Source of the DNA: Phenylobacterium sp.
GTDB lineage: Bacteria; Pseudomonadota; Alphaproteobacteria; Caulobacterales; Caulobacteraceae
Assembly (NCBI GenBank): GCA_019264505.1
Contig: JAHUZY010000028.1
Span: 1-7,286 of the forward strand
Reading direction: 5' to 3'
DNA: 7,286 nucleotides
Positions 1-7,286 of the stretch are shown here, in pieces. Position 1 is the stretch's first letter. Each line of letters starts with the position of its first letter. The notes under the pieces were generated by a model that was not told the origin of the DNA, did no database searches, and was given only the letters and a program-made list of their open reading frames with translations. Position numbers and translations under genes: made by a program.

Positions 1-37
1 GGGATGGGCGCTTTGGCGGAGCGGTCCGACGGGCCAT

Positions 38-61
38 AAAAAAAGCCGCCGGATCGGCGGC
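38..61 (-). terminator. Intrinsic terminator of the aromatic leader (attenuator)
   Basis: Read on the minus strand, GCCGCCG (61-55) pairs perfectly with CGGCGGC (51-45) around a three-base loop, and seven U follow at once (44-38). This is a textbook Rho-independent terminator for leftward transcription. It lies 27 bases past the stop codon of the 27-residue aromatic leader peptide and no longer gene ends just before it, so its likely role is conditional termination ahead of a gene off the left edge. On the plus strand the hairpin has no T-run after it and would not terminate. Confidence 0.85.
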
Positions 62-161
62 GGCGGTGGGGTTCGTCTTACGTCTGGGTCACGTCAGCAG
101 AACTCCGTCCGTCGCCAGGGGCGTCGGATAGCCAAAATACCAAAAGAGATAGGTGGCGGCG
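55..161 (-). promoter_or_regulatory. Alternative RNA pairings of the attenuator (segments 1, 2 and 3)
   Basis: The minus-strand RNA has mutually exclusive pairings laid out as in the trp attenuator. Segment 1 (CGCCGCC, 161-155, codons 4-6, just ahead of the aromatic codons) can pair with segment 2 (GGCGACGG, 116-109, codons 19-22) with one A-C mismatch. Segment 2 can instead pair with segment 3 (CCGCCGCC, 66-59), also with one mismatch, and that duplex takes up 61-59 of the terminator's 5' arm. A ribosome stalled on the aromatic codons would cover segment 1 and free segment 2 to form the antiterminator. A ribosome reaching the stop codon would cover or approach segment 2 and leave the terminator to form. 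The pairings were found by eye; no energies were computed. Confidence 0.6.
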
Positions 162-172
162 TTCGGAGACAT
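89..172 (-). CDS. Aromatic-rich attenuator leader peptide (27 aa)
   Basis: A short ORF, ATG at 172 to TGA at 91-89, encodes 27 residues. Residues 8-15 read YLFWYFGY, so six of eight codons are for Tyr, Phe or Trp. Such a cluster in a tiny ORF directly ahead of an intrinsic terminator is the signature of a leader peptide whose translation senses charged tRNA. Stalling at codons 8-15 would signal aromatic amino acid shortage and allow read-through into the gene beyond the left edge. The Tyr/Phe/Trp mix, rather than a Trp run, suggests a shared-pathway target such as DAHP synthase, though pheA, trp or aminoacyl-tRNA synthetase genes are possible; the target is not visible. There is no Shine-Dalgarno sequence before the ATG, and a promoter-like sequence sits close enough for a leaderless or near-leaderless mRNA, as known for rhizobial trpL. 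I do not recognise this exact peptide. Confidence 0.75.
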   Translation of the reverse strand: MSPNAATYLFWYFGYPTPLATDGVLLT

Positions 173-177
173 GATGG

Positions 178-191
178 GGGATATTTATCCC
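178..191. repeat. Perfect palindrome GGGATA-TT-TATCCC
   Basis: Six-base arms (178-183 and 186-191) flank a two-base centre. It is one of few A/T-rich patches in the region, lies 5-19 bases upstream of the leader ATG, and overlaps the proposed -10 element. A repressor operator is possible. If the transcript starts upstream it would instead be a small hairpin near the start codon. No known binding-site consensus is recognised. Confidence 0.4.
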
Positions 192-210
192 ACAGCGGCG
201 GGCCTGTCAC
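182..210 (-). promoter_or_regulatory. Candidate promoter of the aromatic leader
   Basis: On the minus strand GTGACA (210-205, five of six matches to TTGACA) precedes an A/T-rich block GATAAATA (189-182). Taking ATAAAT or TAAATA as the -10 gives spacers of 16 or 17 bases. Transcription would then start only about three or four bases before the ATG at 172, consistent with the missing Shine-Dalgarno sequence. This is a by-eye match in a GC-rich genome and is tentative. Confidence 0.35.
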
Positions 211-240
211 CCCTTTCGCGCAAGGATCGTCCCTTTGCGC
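211..240. repeat. Repeat cluster between the divergent genes
   Basis: CCCTTT followed by a GCGC-type tail occurs at 211-221 and again at 231-241, exactly 20 bases apart, about two helical turns. The same stretch holds an imperfect inverted repeat, GCGCAAGG (218-225) against CCTTTGCGC (232-240), with one bulged base. It lies upstream of the proposed leader promoter and upstream of the acyl-CoA ligase gene, where a regulator could bind. Function is inferred from position only. I see nothing else recognisable between 241 and 312. Confidence 0.3.
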
Positions 241-325
241 CCTCGCGGGGCGACTCTCGTTGCCTAACGGCCGTCGCAAAACTAGCTTAGCCCGCAAGAA
301 CGCCGATAACCTAGGGAGCGAATTG

Positions 326-2641
<2,316 letters not shown>

Positions 2642-2643
2642 AG

Positions 2644-3543
2644 CTAGTCCGCCAGGCGATAGCGACTGTCGATCGACGCCGGTCCGTCGGTGGCCACCTT
2701 GCCCCGGCGGACCAGGTCGATCATGTGCCCCAGGACCGATCTCGCCGCGGCGGGGTGCAGCCGGGGATCCACGTCCGCATAGAGCTTCGGCACCATCTCG
2801 ACGATCCGCTCATAGCCCTCGCCGACAGCGGCCAGCACCTGGGCCTCCCGGGCGCGGCGGTGGGCGGCATAGGCCTCGATGAAGGGCGTGACCTCCCGGA
2901 TGGGCGGGCCGTGGGTCGGCCACAGCACGTCGAAGTCCCGGGCCTTCACCCGCTCCAGGCTGTCCATATAGTCGGTCATGTCCCCATCCGGCGGGGTGAT
3001 CACCGTGGTGGACCAGCCCATGATGTGGTCGCCGGAGAACAGGGCGTTCTCCTCCTTCAGGGCGAAGCAGATGTGGTTTGAGGTGTGGCCTGGCGTGGCC
3101 ACCGCCTCCAGGGTCCAGCCGGGCCCTTCCAGAACCTGGCCGCCGCCGCACAGGCTGACATCCGGGGCAAAGTCGAAATCGGCGCCGGCTTCGGTGCGGA
3201 TGGTGGATTCCTCGGCCGCAGCCCCCACCGCGCAGCCATAGATGGCCGCCCCGGTCCTGGCCTTCAGGGGGCGGGCCAGGGGGGAGTGGTCGCTGTGGTG
3301 ATGGGTGACCAGGATGTGGGTGACCCGCTCGCCGGGCTCCAGGGCCGCCAGGATCGCCTCCAGATGTTCGGGCAGGTCAGGTCCTGGATCGATCACCGCC
3401 ACCTCGCCGCGGCCGCCGCTGTAGGTGCCCGTTCCCATGAAGGTGAAAGGCCCGGGATTGCGGGCCACCACCCGGCGGATCAGGGGGGAAACCTGATCGC
3501 AGACCCCGTACTCGAACTGGATCTCGCGGACATAGGGAATCAT
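2644..3543 (-). CDS. MBL-fold metallo-hydrolase, LACTB2-like
   Basis: A 299-residue metallo-beta-lactamase-fold protein, full length for the LACTB2/glyoxalase II-like group. The dinuclear metal ligands are all visible: HHHSDH at 81-86 (H81, H83, D85, H86), H153 in TPGHTSNH, D172 in SGDH and H211 in WPTHGPP. The C-terminal part (about 230-299), including HPAAARSVLGHMIDL, fits the winged-helix domain that closes many LACTB2-like proteins. The human relative is an endoribonuclease; bacterial substrates are mostly unknown, so hydrolysis of an ester, thioester or phosphodiester cannot be narrowed down. No signal peptide is seen, so it is cytoplasmic. The start at 3543 has GGGAG nine bases upstream and gives the family-typical N-terminus (IPYVRE...QVSPLIRRV). 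It is convergent with the acyl-CoA ligase gene, with two bases between the stop codons, and may be co-transcribed with the DUF442 gene upstream. Confidence 0.92.
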   Translation of the reverse strand: MIPYVREIQFEYGVCDQVSPLIRRVVARNPGPFTFMGTGTYSGGRGEVAVIDPGPDLPEHLEAILAALEPGERVTHILVTHHHSDHSPLARPLKARTGAAIYGCAVGAAAEESTIRTEAGADFDFAPDVSLCGGGQVLEGPGWTLEAVATPGHTSNHICFALKEENALFSGDHIMGWSTTVITPPDGDMTDYMDSLERVKARDFDVLWPTHGPPIREVTPFIEAYAAHRRAREAQVLAAVGEGYERIVEMVPKLYADVDPRLHPAAARSVLGHMIDLVRRGKVATDGPASIDSRYRLAD

Positions 3544-3624
3544 CAGCAGGGGCTCCCGAGGGCGGCGATCCTGGCGGCGCCGAAGTTGCGGAACAGAGGC
3601 GGTGATAGGGCAGGGAAGTCAGAC

Positions 3625-3783
3625 ATGATCGCAGATGCCGCCATTTTTGTCTCAAAACGGCTCCAGCGGGCGGCCTTCGCCGTGCTGTGTCTCATGGCGG
3701 CCCAGCTGACCCTGGCCCTGGCCAGCTGCGAGGCCGAGCCCGCCGCCATGGCCGCGCGGGTGAGCCTGGCGGAACTGCGCTAG
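3625..3783 (+). CDS. Small putative lipoprotein or membrane peptide (52 aa)
   Basis: ATG 3625 follows a good ribosome-binding sequence (GGGAAG, 3613-3618, six-base spacer). The product has a basic N-region (K11, R12, R15), a hydrophobic stretch at about 16-34 and then LASC with C35, which resembles a lipoprotein signal with a permissive lipobox. The mature part would be only 18 residues (35-52). After the first dozen codons the third positions are almost all G/C, as in the neighbouring genes. It lies alone on the plus strand in the 253-base gap between two minus-strand genes. No homologue is recognised. A 68-codon ORF on the opposite strand (3749-3543) covers the same DNA but uses rarer codons (AGG, AGA) and makes a less protein-like product. 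Confidence 0.5.
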   Translation: MIADAAIFVSKRLQRAAFAVLCLMAAQLTLALASCEAEPAAMAARVSLAELR

Positions 3784-3796
3784 AGCCGTCCCAGGG

Positions 3797-4204
3797 TCAA
3801 CCAACCACGCCGGACAGATCATAGCCCGCCTCGGCGCCCAGGCTGATGAGCGTCTGCCGGTCCACGTTTCCGGCCTGCGCCTGACCGATGGCCCAGGTGA
3901 CGATGGAGCGCGTGCCCGACCGGCAATAGGCCAGCACCGGCCCATCAGCGGCCTCCACGGCCTGCCGCTGCGCCAGGACCTGGGCGGCGTCGGGGCCGCC
4001 GCGCACCGGGATCGCCACATAGTCCAGGCCCGCCGCCCGCGCCGCCGCCTCGATCTCCGCCCCATCGGGCTGTGCCGGGTCTTCGCCGTCCGGACGGTTG
4101 TTGATGATCAGGACGAACCCTTCGGTTGCGGCCTGCGCCACGTCGCCCACGGCGATCTGCGGGCTGACGGAGAACTGGTCGGTGACGCGGCGGAACTGGG
4201 TCAT
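3797..4204 (-). CDS. DUF442 / TIGR01244 family sulfurtransferase-phosphatase-like protein
   Basis: A 135-residue single-domain protein matching the TIGR01244/DUF442 family (the N-terminal domain of Blh, beta-lactamase hydrolase-like proteins). Typical family segments are visible: a FSVSPQI start near residue 11, NNRPDGEDPAQP at about 35-46, and the active-site loop AYCRSGTRS at 92-100 with C94 as probable nucleophile and R99 in the loop. The fold is that of cysteine-dependent phosphatases, while the loop also resembles rhodanese; family members are linked to sulfide or persulfide handling, but the substrate here is unknown. It is cytoplasmic, with no signal or membrane segment. The ATG at 4204 is preceded by only a weak AAGG. 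It is divergent from oppB and lies upstream, on the same strand, of the MBL-fold gene. Confidence 0.9.
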   Translation of the reverse strand: MTQFRRVTDQFSVSPQIAVGDVAQAATEGFVLIINNRPDGEDPAQPDGAEIEAAARAAGLDYVAIPVRGGPDAAQVLAQRQAVEAADGPVLAYCRSGTRSIVTWAIGQAQAGNVDRQTLISLGAEAGYDLSGVVG

Positions 4205-4240
4205 GGAGGCCTTGGGATGTGACGAAGGTTACGGCATTGT

Positions 4241-4270
4241 TTGACATCATCGGGGCGCGATGAAAGTTTC
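4241..4270 (+). promoter_or_regulatory. Candidate promoter of the oppBC operon
   Basis: A perfect TTGACA at 4241-4246 lies in the 120-base divergent gap between the DUF442 gene and oppB. The matching -10 is unclear: the A/T-richer GATGAAAGTTTC at 4259-4270 sits at a usable distance but matches neither the E. coli consensus nor the Caulobacter housekeeping consensus well. A start near 4275 would give a 5' leader of about 50 bases, in which I see only a weak five-base-pair hairpin (AGGCC-GCA-GGCCT, 4287-4299). Confidence 0.35.
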
Positions 4271-4324
4271 GCAACGCCCGGCCCCCAGGCCGCAGGCCTT
4301 CAGCGGAAGACCAAGCCACCCCTC

Positions 4325-5248
4325 ATGCTGCGTTTCATAGGCCGACGCCTTCTCATCGCCATTCCCACCCTGTTCCTCGTGATCACGGTGGCCTTCTTCA
4401 TGATGCGCGCCGCGCCAGGCAGCCCGTTTGACGGGGACCGCAAGCTGTCGCCGGAGATCGAGGCCAATGTCATGGCCAAGTACGGCATGGACCGGCCCCT
4501 GCTCGAGCAGTACGGCGCCTATCTGGCCGGCGTGGTCCAGGGCGACCTGGGGCCGTCGCTGAAGTATAAGGACAAGACCGTCCTGCAGATCCTGCAGGAG
4601 AATTATCGCGTCAGCCTGACGCTCGGCCTGTCCTCCATCATCCTGGCCACGGTGATCGGCGTCAGTCTCGGGGTGCTGGCGGCCTTGAGACAGAACCAGA
4701 CCACCGACTATGTGGTGATGACCATCGCCATATTGGGGGTCTGTATTCCGACCTTTGTCACCGCCCCGGTGCTGGTGCTGGTGATCGCCTCCAAGCTTGG
4801 ATGGCTGCCCAGCGCCGGCTGGAACGGCGGGGCGCTGCCCAACCTGATCCTGCCCATCGTGGTGCTGACCCTGCCGCAGGTGGCGATCATTTCGCGCCTG
4901 ACCCGGGCCGGCATGGTCGAGGTGCTGCGCTCGAACTACATCCGCACAGCCCGGGCCAAGGGCCTGCCGGAAAACCGCATCGTGCGCCGCCACGCCCTGC
5001 GCGCCGCCATCCTGCCCCTGGTCAGCTATCTGGGGCCGGCGGCGGCGGGCCTGATCACCGGCTCCCTGGTGGTGGAGAAGATTTTCAACCTGCCGGGGCT
5101 GGGCAAGTTCTTTGTCATCAGCGCGCTTCAGCGCGACTACACCGTGGTCATGGGCATGGTGATCTTCTACGCCGCCCTGATCCTGATCCTCAATCTGATC
5201 GCCGACCTGCTGCACGCGGTTCTCGATCCGCGGGTGCGCCTGTCATGA
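4325..5248 (+). CDS. oppB: Oligopeptide ABC transporter permease OppB
   Basis: One of the two inner-membrane subunits that form the channel of an oligopeptide importer. The 307-residue product aligns along its whole length with E. coli OppB (306 residues): the N-terminus MLRFIGRRLL.AIPTLF, FFMMR.APGSPF (24-35), GPSLKYKD (76-83), GWNGGALP (165-172), the EAA-type loop NYIRTARAKGLP (204-215) that contacts the ATPase, and NLPGLGKFF (255-263). About six membrane segments are evident, the first at 9-27. ATG 4325 is chosen for its exact match to the family start; the nearest Shine-Dalgarno-like sequence, GGAAGA, is a rather distant 14 bases upstream, so translation may be weak. Its stop overlaps the oppC start (ATGA), indicating translational coupling. 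No binding protein or ATPase gene lies in the window. Confidence 0.95.
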   Translation: MLRFIGRRLLIAIPTLFLVITVAFFMMRAAPGSPFDGDRKLSPEIEANVMAKYGMDRPLLEQYGAYLAGVVQGDLGPSLKYKDKTVLQILQENYRVSLTLGLSSIILATVIGVSLGVLAALRQNQTTDYVVMTIAILGVCIPTFVTAPVLVLVIASKLGWLPSAGWNGGALPNLILPIVVLTLPQVAIISRLTRAGMVEVLRSNYIRTARAKGLPENRIVRRHALRAAILPLVSYLGPAAAGLITGSLVVEKIFNLPGLGKFFVISALQRDYTVVMGMVIFYAALILILNLIADLLHAVLDPRVRLS

Positions 5249-6153
5249 CCGGAACCATTCTGACGCCCGGCTCCCGGGTCGGCGCTGAAACCATGGAAAA
5301 GGCCGCCCGGGGCCGCAGCCTGTGGGACGACGCGCGCCGCCGGCTGCTGCGCAACAGGGCGGCGGTAGGCGGCATGATCGTGCTGGGCCTGCTGGTGCTG
5401 GCGGCGATCATCGGCCCCTACTTCACGCCCTATGCCTATGACCAGATCAACAAGGATCATGTCTGGGCCCCGCCGCTCACCCAGGGCCACCTGCTCGGCG
5501 CCGACTCGCTCGGCCGCGACCTGCTGGCCCGGCTGTTGACGGGTCTTAGGGTCTCCCTCGCCATTGGCCTGGTGGCGACCACCGTGTCGCTGATCATCGG
5601 CGTCGCCTGGGGGGCGATCGCCGGCTATCTAGGCGGGCGGATTGACGAGATCATGATGCGCGTCGTCGACGTGCTCTATTCGCTGCCCTTCATCTTCTTC
5701 GTCATCCTGCTGATGGTCACCTTCGGCTCGAACATCATCCTGATCTTCGTGGCCATCGGGGCGGTGGAGTGGCTGACCATGTCGCGGATCGTGCGCGGCC
5801 AGACCCTGTCGCTGAAGCACAAGGAGTTCGTCGAGGCCGCCCGCGCCGCGGGCCTCGGCGACGGCGGCATCATCGCCAAGCACATCATCCCGAACCTGCT
5901 CGGCCCCGTGGTTGTCTATGTGACCCTGACCATCCCCGCCGTGATCCTGGCCGAGAGCTTCCTGTCCTTCCTGGGGCTGGGCGTTCAGCCGCCCATGGCC
6001 TCGCTCGGCACCCTGATCGCCAATGGCGCCCAGGACATGGAGCTGGCCTGGTGGCTGCTGGTCTTCCCGTCGCTGACCATGGTCGTCACCTTGATGAGCT
6101 TCAACTTCATCGGCGACGGCCTGCGCGACGCCATCGATCCCAAGGACCGATAG
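5245..6153 (+). CDS. oppC: Oligopeptide ABC transporter permease OppC
   Basis: The second channel subunit, partner of OppB. The product has 302 residues, the same as E. coli OppC, and shares its landmarks: GRSLWDDARRRLLRNRAAV (23-41) before the first membrane helix, G(A)DSLGRDLLAR (85-96), AGYLGGRID (126-134), the EAA loop in KEFVEAARAAGL (193-204), SFLSFLGLGVQPP (238-250) and the C-terminus FNFIGDGLRDAIDPKDR. About six membrane segments are expected, as in the family. The start ATG at 5245 overlaps the oppB stop as ATGA. The alpha/beta-hydrolase gene follows after six bases, where oppD would come in the enterobacterial operon. Confidence 0.95.
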   Translation: MTGTILTPGSRVGAETMEKAARGRSLWDDARRRLLRNRAAVGGMIVLGLLVLAAIIGPYFTPYAYDQINKDHVWAPPLTQGHLLGADSLGRDLLARLLTGLRVSLAIGLVATTVSLIIGVAWGAIAGYLGGRIDEIMMRVVDVLYSLPFIFFVILLMVTFGSNIILIFVAIGAVEWLTMSRIVRGQTLSLKHKEFVEAARAAGLGDGGIIAKHIIPNLLGPVVVYVTLTIPAVILAESFLSFLGLGVQPPMASLGTLIANGAQDMELAWWLLVFPSLTMVVTLMSFNFIGDGLRDAIDPKDR

Positions 6154-6159
6154 GGCAGG

Positions 6160-6816
6160 GTGCGCCTCCTCCTGGTCCCCAGCCCGTTCGTGGGAGCGGT
6201 CACCTGGGAGCCTTTTCATCAGGCTATGCCAGACTCCGTGGTCGTCGACTTCGGGCGTCTGGCCGGTCGGGATGTTTACAGCGAGGTCGCCGAGCGGGTG
6301 GCGGAGGCCGCCGGGCAGGACGCCTGCGTTGCGGCCCTTCACAGCAGCGCCGGGAGCTTCGCCCCGGCGCTCGTTCCCCGGGTGGCTGGCCTGCGCGGCC
6401 TGATCTTTGTCGATGCTGTCCTGCCGCACCCTGGGCGGAGTGTCATCGATATCTCCCCACCCGAACAGATCGATCATCTGCGCAAGCTGTCGACGGAGGG
6501 TCGGATGGCCCCTTGGAACGTGTGGTTCCCCAAGGACCCGACCGAGAGGTGGATTCCGGACGCAGGAATGCGCCTTAGCTTTCTGGCGGCGCTTCCGGAG
6601 GCGCCGCTCGCATGCCTGGACACGCCGGCCCCCGCTTCAAACCTGTGGGCCGGGGTCCCCTGCGCTTTCGTCCGGCTAAGCCGAGGCTATGAAGCCAATG
6701 CCCTGAGGGCCGAGGCCATGGGCTGGCCCGTCCGACGCGCCGATCTCACTCATCTTGCAATCTTCACCCACCCAGGCGAGGTGGCCGGCCTGCTGGACGG
6801 ACTCCCCTTCGCCTGA
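6160..6816 (+). CDS. Alpha/beta-hydrolase-fold protein
   Basis: A 218-residue protein with the outline of a small alpha/beta hydrolase: N-terminal strand and oxyanion region (LLLVPSPFVGAVTWEP), a nucleophile elbow at LHSSAG (60-65, S62 by alignment with the GHSGAG form common in relatives), FVDAVLPHPG (83-92) after the following strand, and a C-terminal THLAIFTHP (197-205) where H198 fits the catalytic histidine. The usual glycine two residues before the nucleophile is Leu60, so activity is less certain. No signal peptide is present. It starts with GTG, with AGGG (6152-6155) four bases ahead, six bases after the oppC stop, so it is almost surely co-transcribed with oppBC. More codons end in A or T (CCT, TTT, CAT, GCT, GTT) than in oppC. 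Substrate unknown; a link to imported peptides or esters is guesswork. Confidence 0.8.
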   Translation: MRLLLVPSPFVGAVTWEPFHQAMPDSVVVDFGRLAGRDVYSEVAERVAEAAGQDACVAALHSSAGSFAPALVPRVAGLRGLIFVDAVLPHPGRSVIDISPPEQIDHLRKLSTEGRMAPWNVWFPKDPTERWIPDAGMRLSFLAALPEAPLACLDTPAPASNLWAGVPCAFVRLSRGYEANALRAEAMGWPVRRADLTHLAIFTHPGEVAGLLDGLPFA

Positions 6817-6828
6817 GCGCCCGGCGCT
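6816..6828. terminator. Weak hairpin between convergent genes
   Basis: AGCGC-CCG-GCGCT forms a perfect five-base-pair stem with a three-base loop in the ten-base gap between the hydrolase stop (TGA 6814-6816) and the stop of the minus-strand gene (6829-6827). Neither strand has a T-run after it. It could slow polymerase or help end transcription from both sides, but it does not meet the criteria for an intrinsic terminator. Confidence 0.25.
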
Positions 6829-7286
6829 ATTGCACCCGCTTGGCGCGCACGGCGCGCTGGCCGTCCAGGTTCATGAAGTAGCTGCTCAATGAGGCCTTGC
6901 GGATCTCCACCTTGGTCCCGGCCCGGGGGCGGCGGCCGACCACTTCGGTGTCGGTCTGCTGCCAGACCGCGCCGTCTTCCAGCTCGATCACCCACTTGCC
7001 GCCAGCCTGATAGGCGTTCTTGGCCACTCCGGTGATGTTATCCATCTCCTCCGGCGCGACCCCACGCTCAAAGAGCGCCATCGAGGGCATCGAGAAGCCG
7101 AAGGTCTGGCGGCGAACGGTGCGAGCCTGTTCGCGATCGACCACGACGATGTCGCCCTTGGCCTCGGCCTGATCCATGGCCCCGGCGGCCTGATCATAGC
7201 AGGCGAGCCTCGCCGCGTCGTCGCCAAGGCCCCGGCAATCGAGCAGGGACTGCAGAATCACCGCGCGTCCCGGGACGCCGGGGGAC
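6827..7286 (-). CDS. Hypothetical protein with CRxL...RLACYD motif (5' partial)
   Basis: The frame is open to the right edge, so the N-terminus is probably missing. The GTG at 7261 is only a possible start, has no ribosome-binding site ahead of it, and would begin just before the conserved motif. From that GTG 144 residues are seen: CRGLGDDAARLACYD at 9-23 (two cysteines, C9 and C21), a DIVVVDREQARTVRRQTFGFSMPS segment (37-60) and a predicted beta-rich C-terminal half with GGKWVIELEDGAVWQQTD (87-104). Proteins of this build in Caulobacterales usually start with a signal peptide, and the cysteine pair would suit an oxidising periplasm, so I infer an exported protein. Function is unknown. It converges on the oppBC-hydrolase operon with ten bases between stop codons. 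Confidence 0.75.
   Translation of the reverse strand, partial: SPGVPGRAVILQSLLDCRGLGDDAARLACYDQAAGAMDQAEAKGDIVVVDREQARTVRRQTFGFSMPSMALFERGVAPEEMDNITGVAKNAYQAGGKWVIELEDGAVWQQTDTEVVGRRPRAGTKVEIRKASLSSYFMNLDGQRAVRAKRVQ

Noticed and set aside
1..37. Minus-strand ATG directly after the U7 of the attenuator, opening a frame off the left edge
   Set aside because: Only 12 codons are visible and the bases just before the ATG are the terminator's U-run, so there is no ribosome-binding site. The real start of the regulated gene is more likely further left.
260..325. TTG at 260 as start of the acyl-CoA ligase, or TTGCCT (260-265) / TAGCTT (283-288) as its promoter
   Set aside because: The 22 extra residues do not resemble the family N-terminus, and ATG 326 has a better ribosome-binding site. 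The promoter match is three of six at the -10 and no better than chance.
62..325. 4.5S RNA, 6S RNA, tmRNA or tRNA ahead of the 38-61 terminator
   Set aside because: No conserved 4.5S core, tRNA arm or tmRNA tag signature could be found on either strand. The aromatic leader ORF accounts for the transcript.
3543..3749. 68-codon minus-strand ORF ending TGATG into the MBL-fold gene
   Set aside because: The stop-start overlap is suggestive of coupling, but the codons include AGG and AGA, no ribosome-binding site stands out and the product shows no features. The opposite-strand 52-codon ORF is better supported.
4287..4299. AGGCC-GCA-GGCCT hairpin upstream of oppB as a riboswitch or attenuator
   Set aside because: It has only five base pairs, no T-run and no conserved riboswitch features; such short hairpins are expected by chance in GC-rich DNA.

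Overview
The window is GC-rich with a strong G/C bias at third codon positions and looks like an alphaproteobacterial chromosome, most likely Caulobacterales (Caulobacter/Phenylobacterium/Brevundimonas type). That assignment rests on base composition and the style of the proteins, not on a marker gene. I see no insertion sequence, phage gene, tRNA, rRNA or CRISPR array.

Positions 1-325 form a divergent control region. Going left is a transcription-attenuation leader: a 27-residue peptide (172 to 89, minus strand) whose codons 8-15 read YLFWYFGY, then a GC hairpin with seven U (61-38). Segments able to form the alternative 1:2 and 2:3 pairings of a trp-type attenuator are present. The gene it controls lies off the left edge; an aromatic amino acid gene is the natural guess. 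Going right (326-2641) is an AlkK-like fatty acyl-CoA ligase with an unusual C-terminal extension: about 130 residues of Pro/Ala/Glu-rich linker, a basic RRRK patch and three predicted membrane helices. It appears to be a membrane-tethered ligase.

Tail to tail with it, with only two bases between the stop codons, is a minus-strand LACTB2-like metallo-beta-lactamase-fold hydrolase (3543-2644). Upstream of that on the same strand is a DUF442/TIGR01244 sulfurtransferase-phosphatase-like protein (4204-3797). The gap between them carries a plausible plus-strand small ORF for a 52-residue lipoprotein or membrane peptide (3625-3783).

From 4325 rightward is a compact plus-strand operon: oppB and oppC (oligopeptide ABC transporter permeases, ATGA overlap), then six bases later an alpha/beta-hydrolase-fold gene starting with GTG. 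No oppA, oppD or oppF is present here, so these permeases must work with a binding protein and ATPases encoded elsewhere. The operon converges on a minus-strand gene (6827 to the right edge, 5' end cut off) for a small exported-type hypothetical protein with a C-x(n)-RLACYD motif.

The most noteworthy items are the mixed Tyr/Phe/Trp attenuator, which has no SD and may be (nearly) leaderless, and the ligase fused to a three-helix membrane domain. Nothing else looks like a new multi-gene system.
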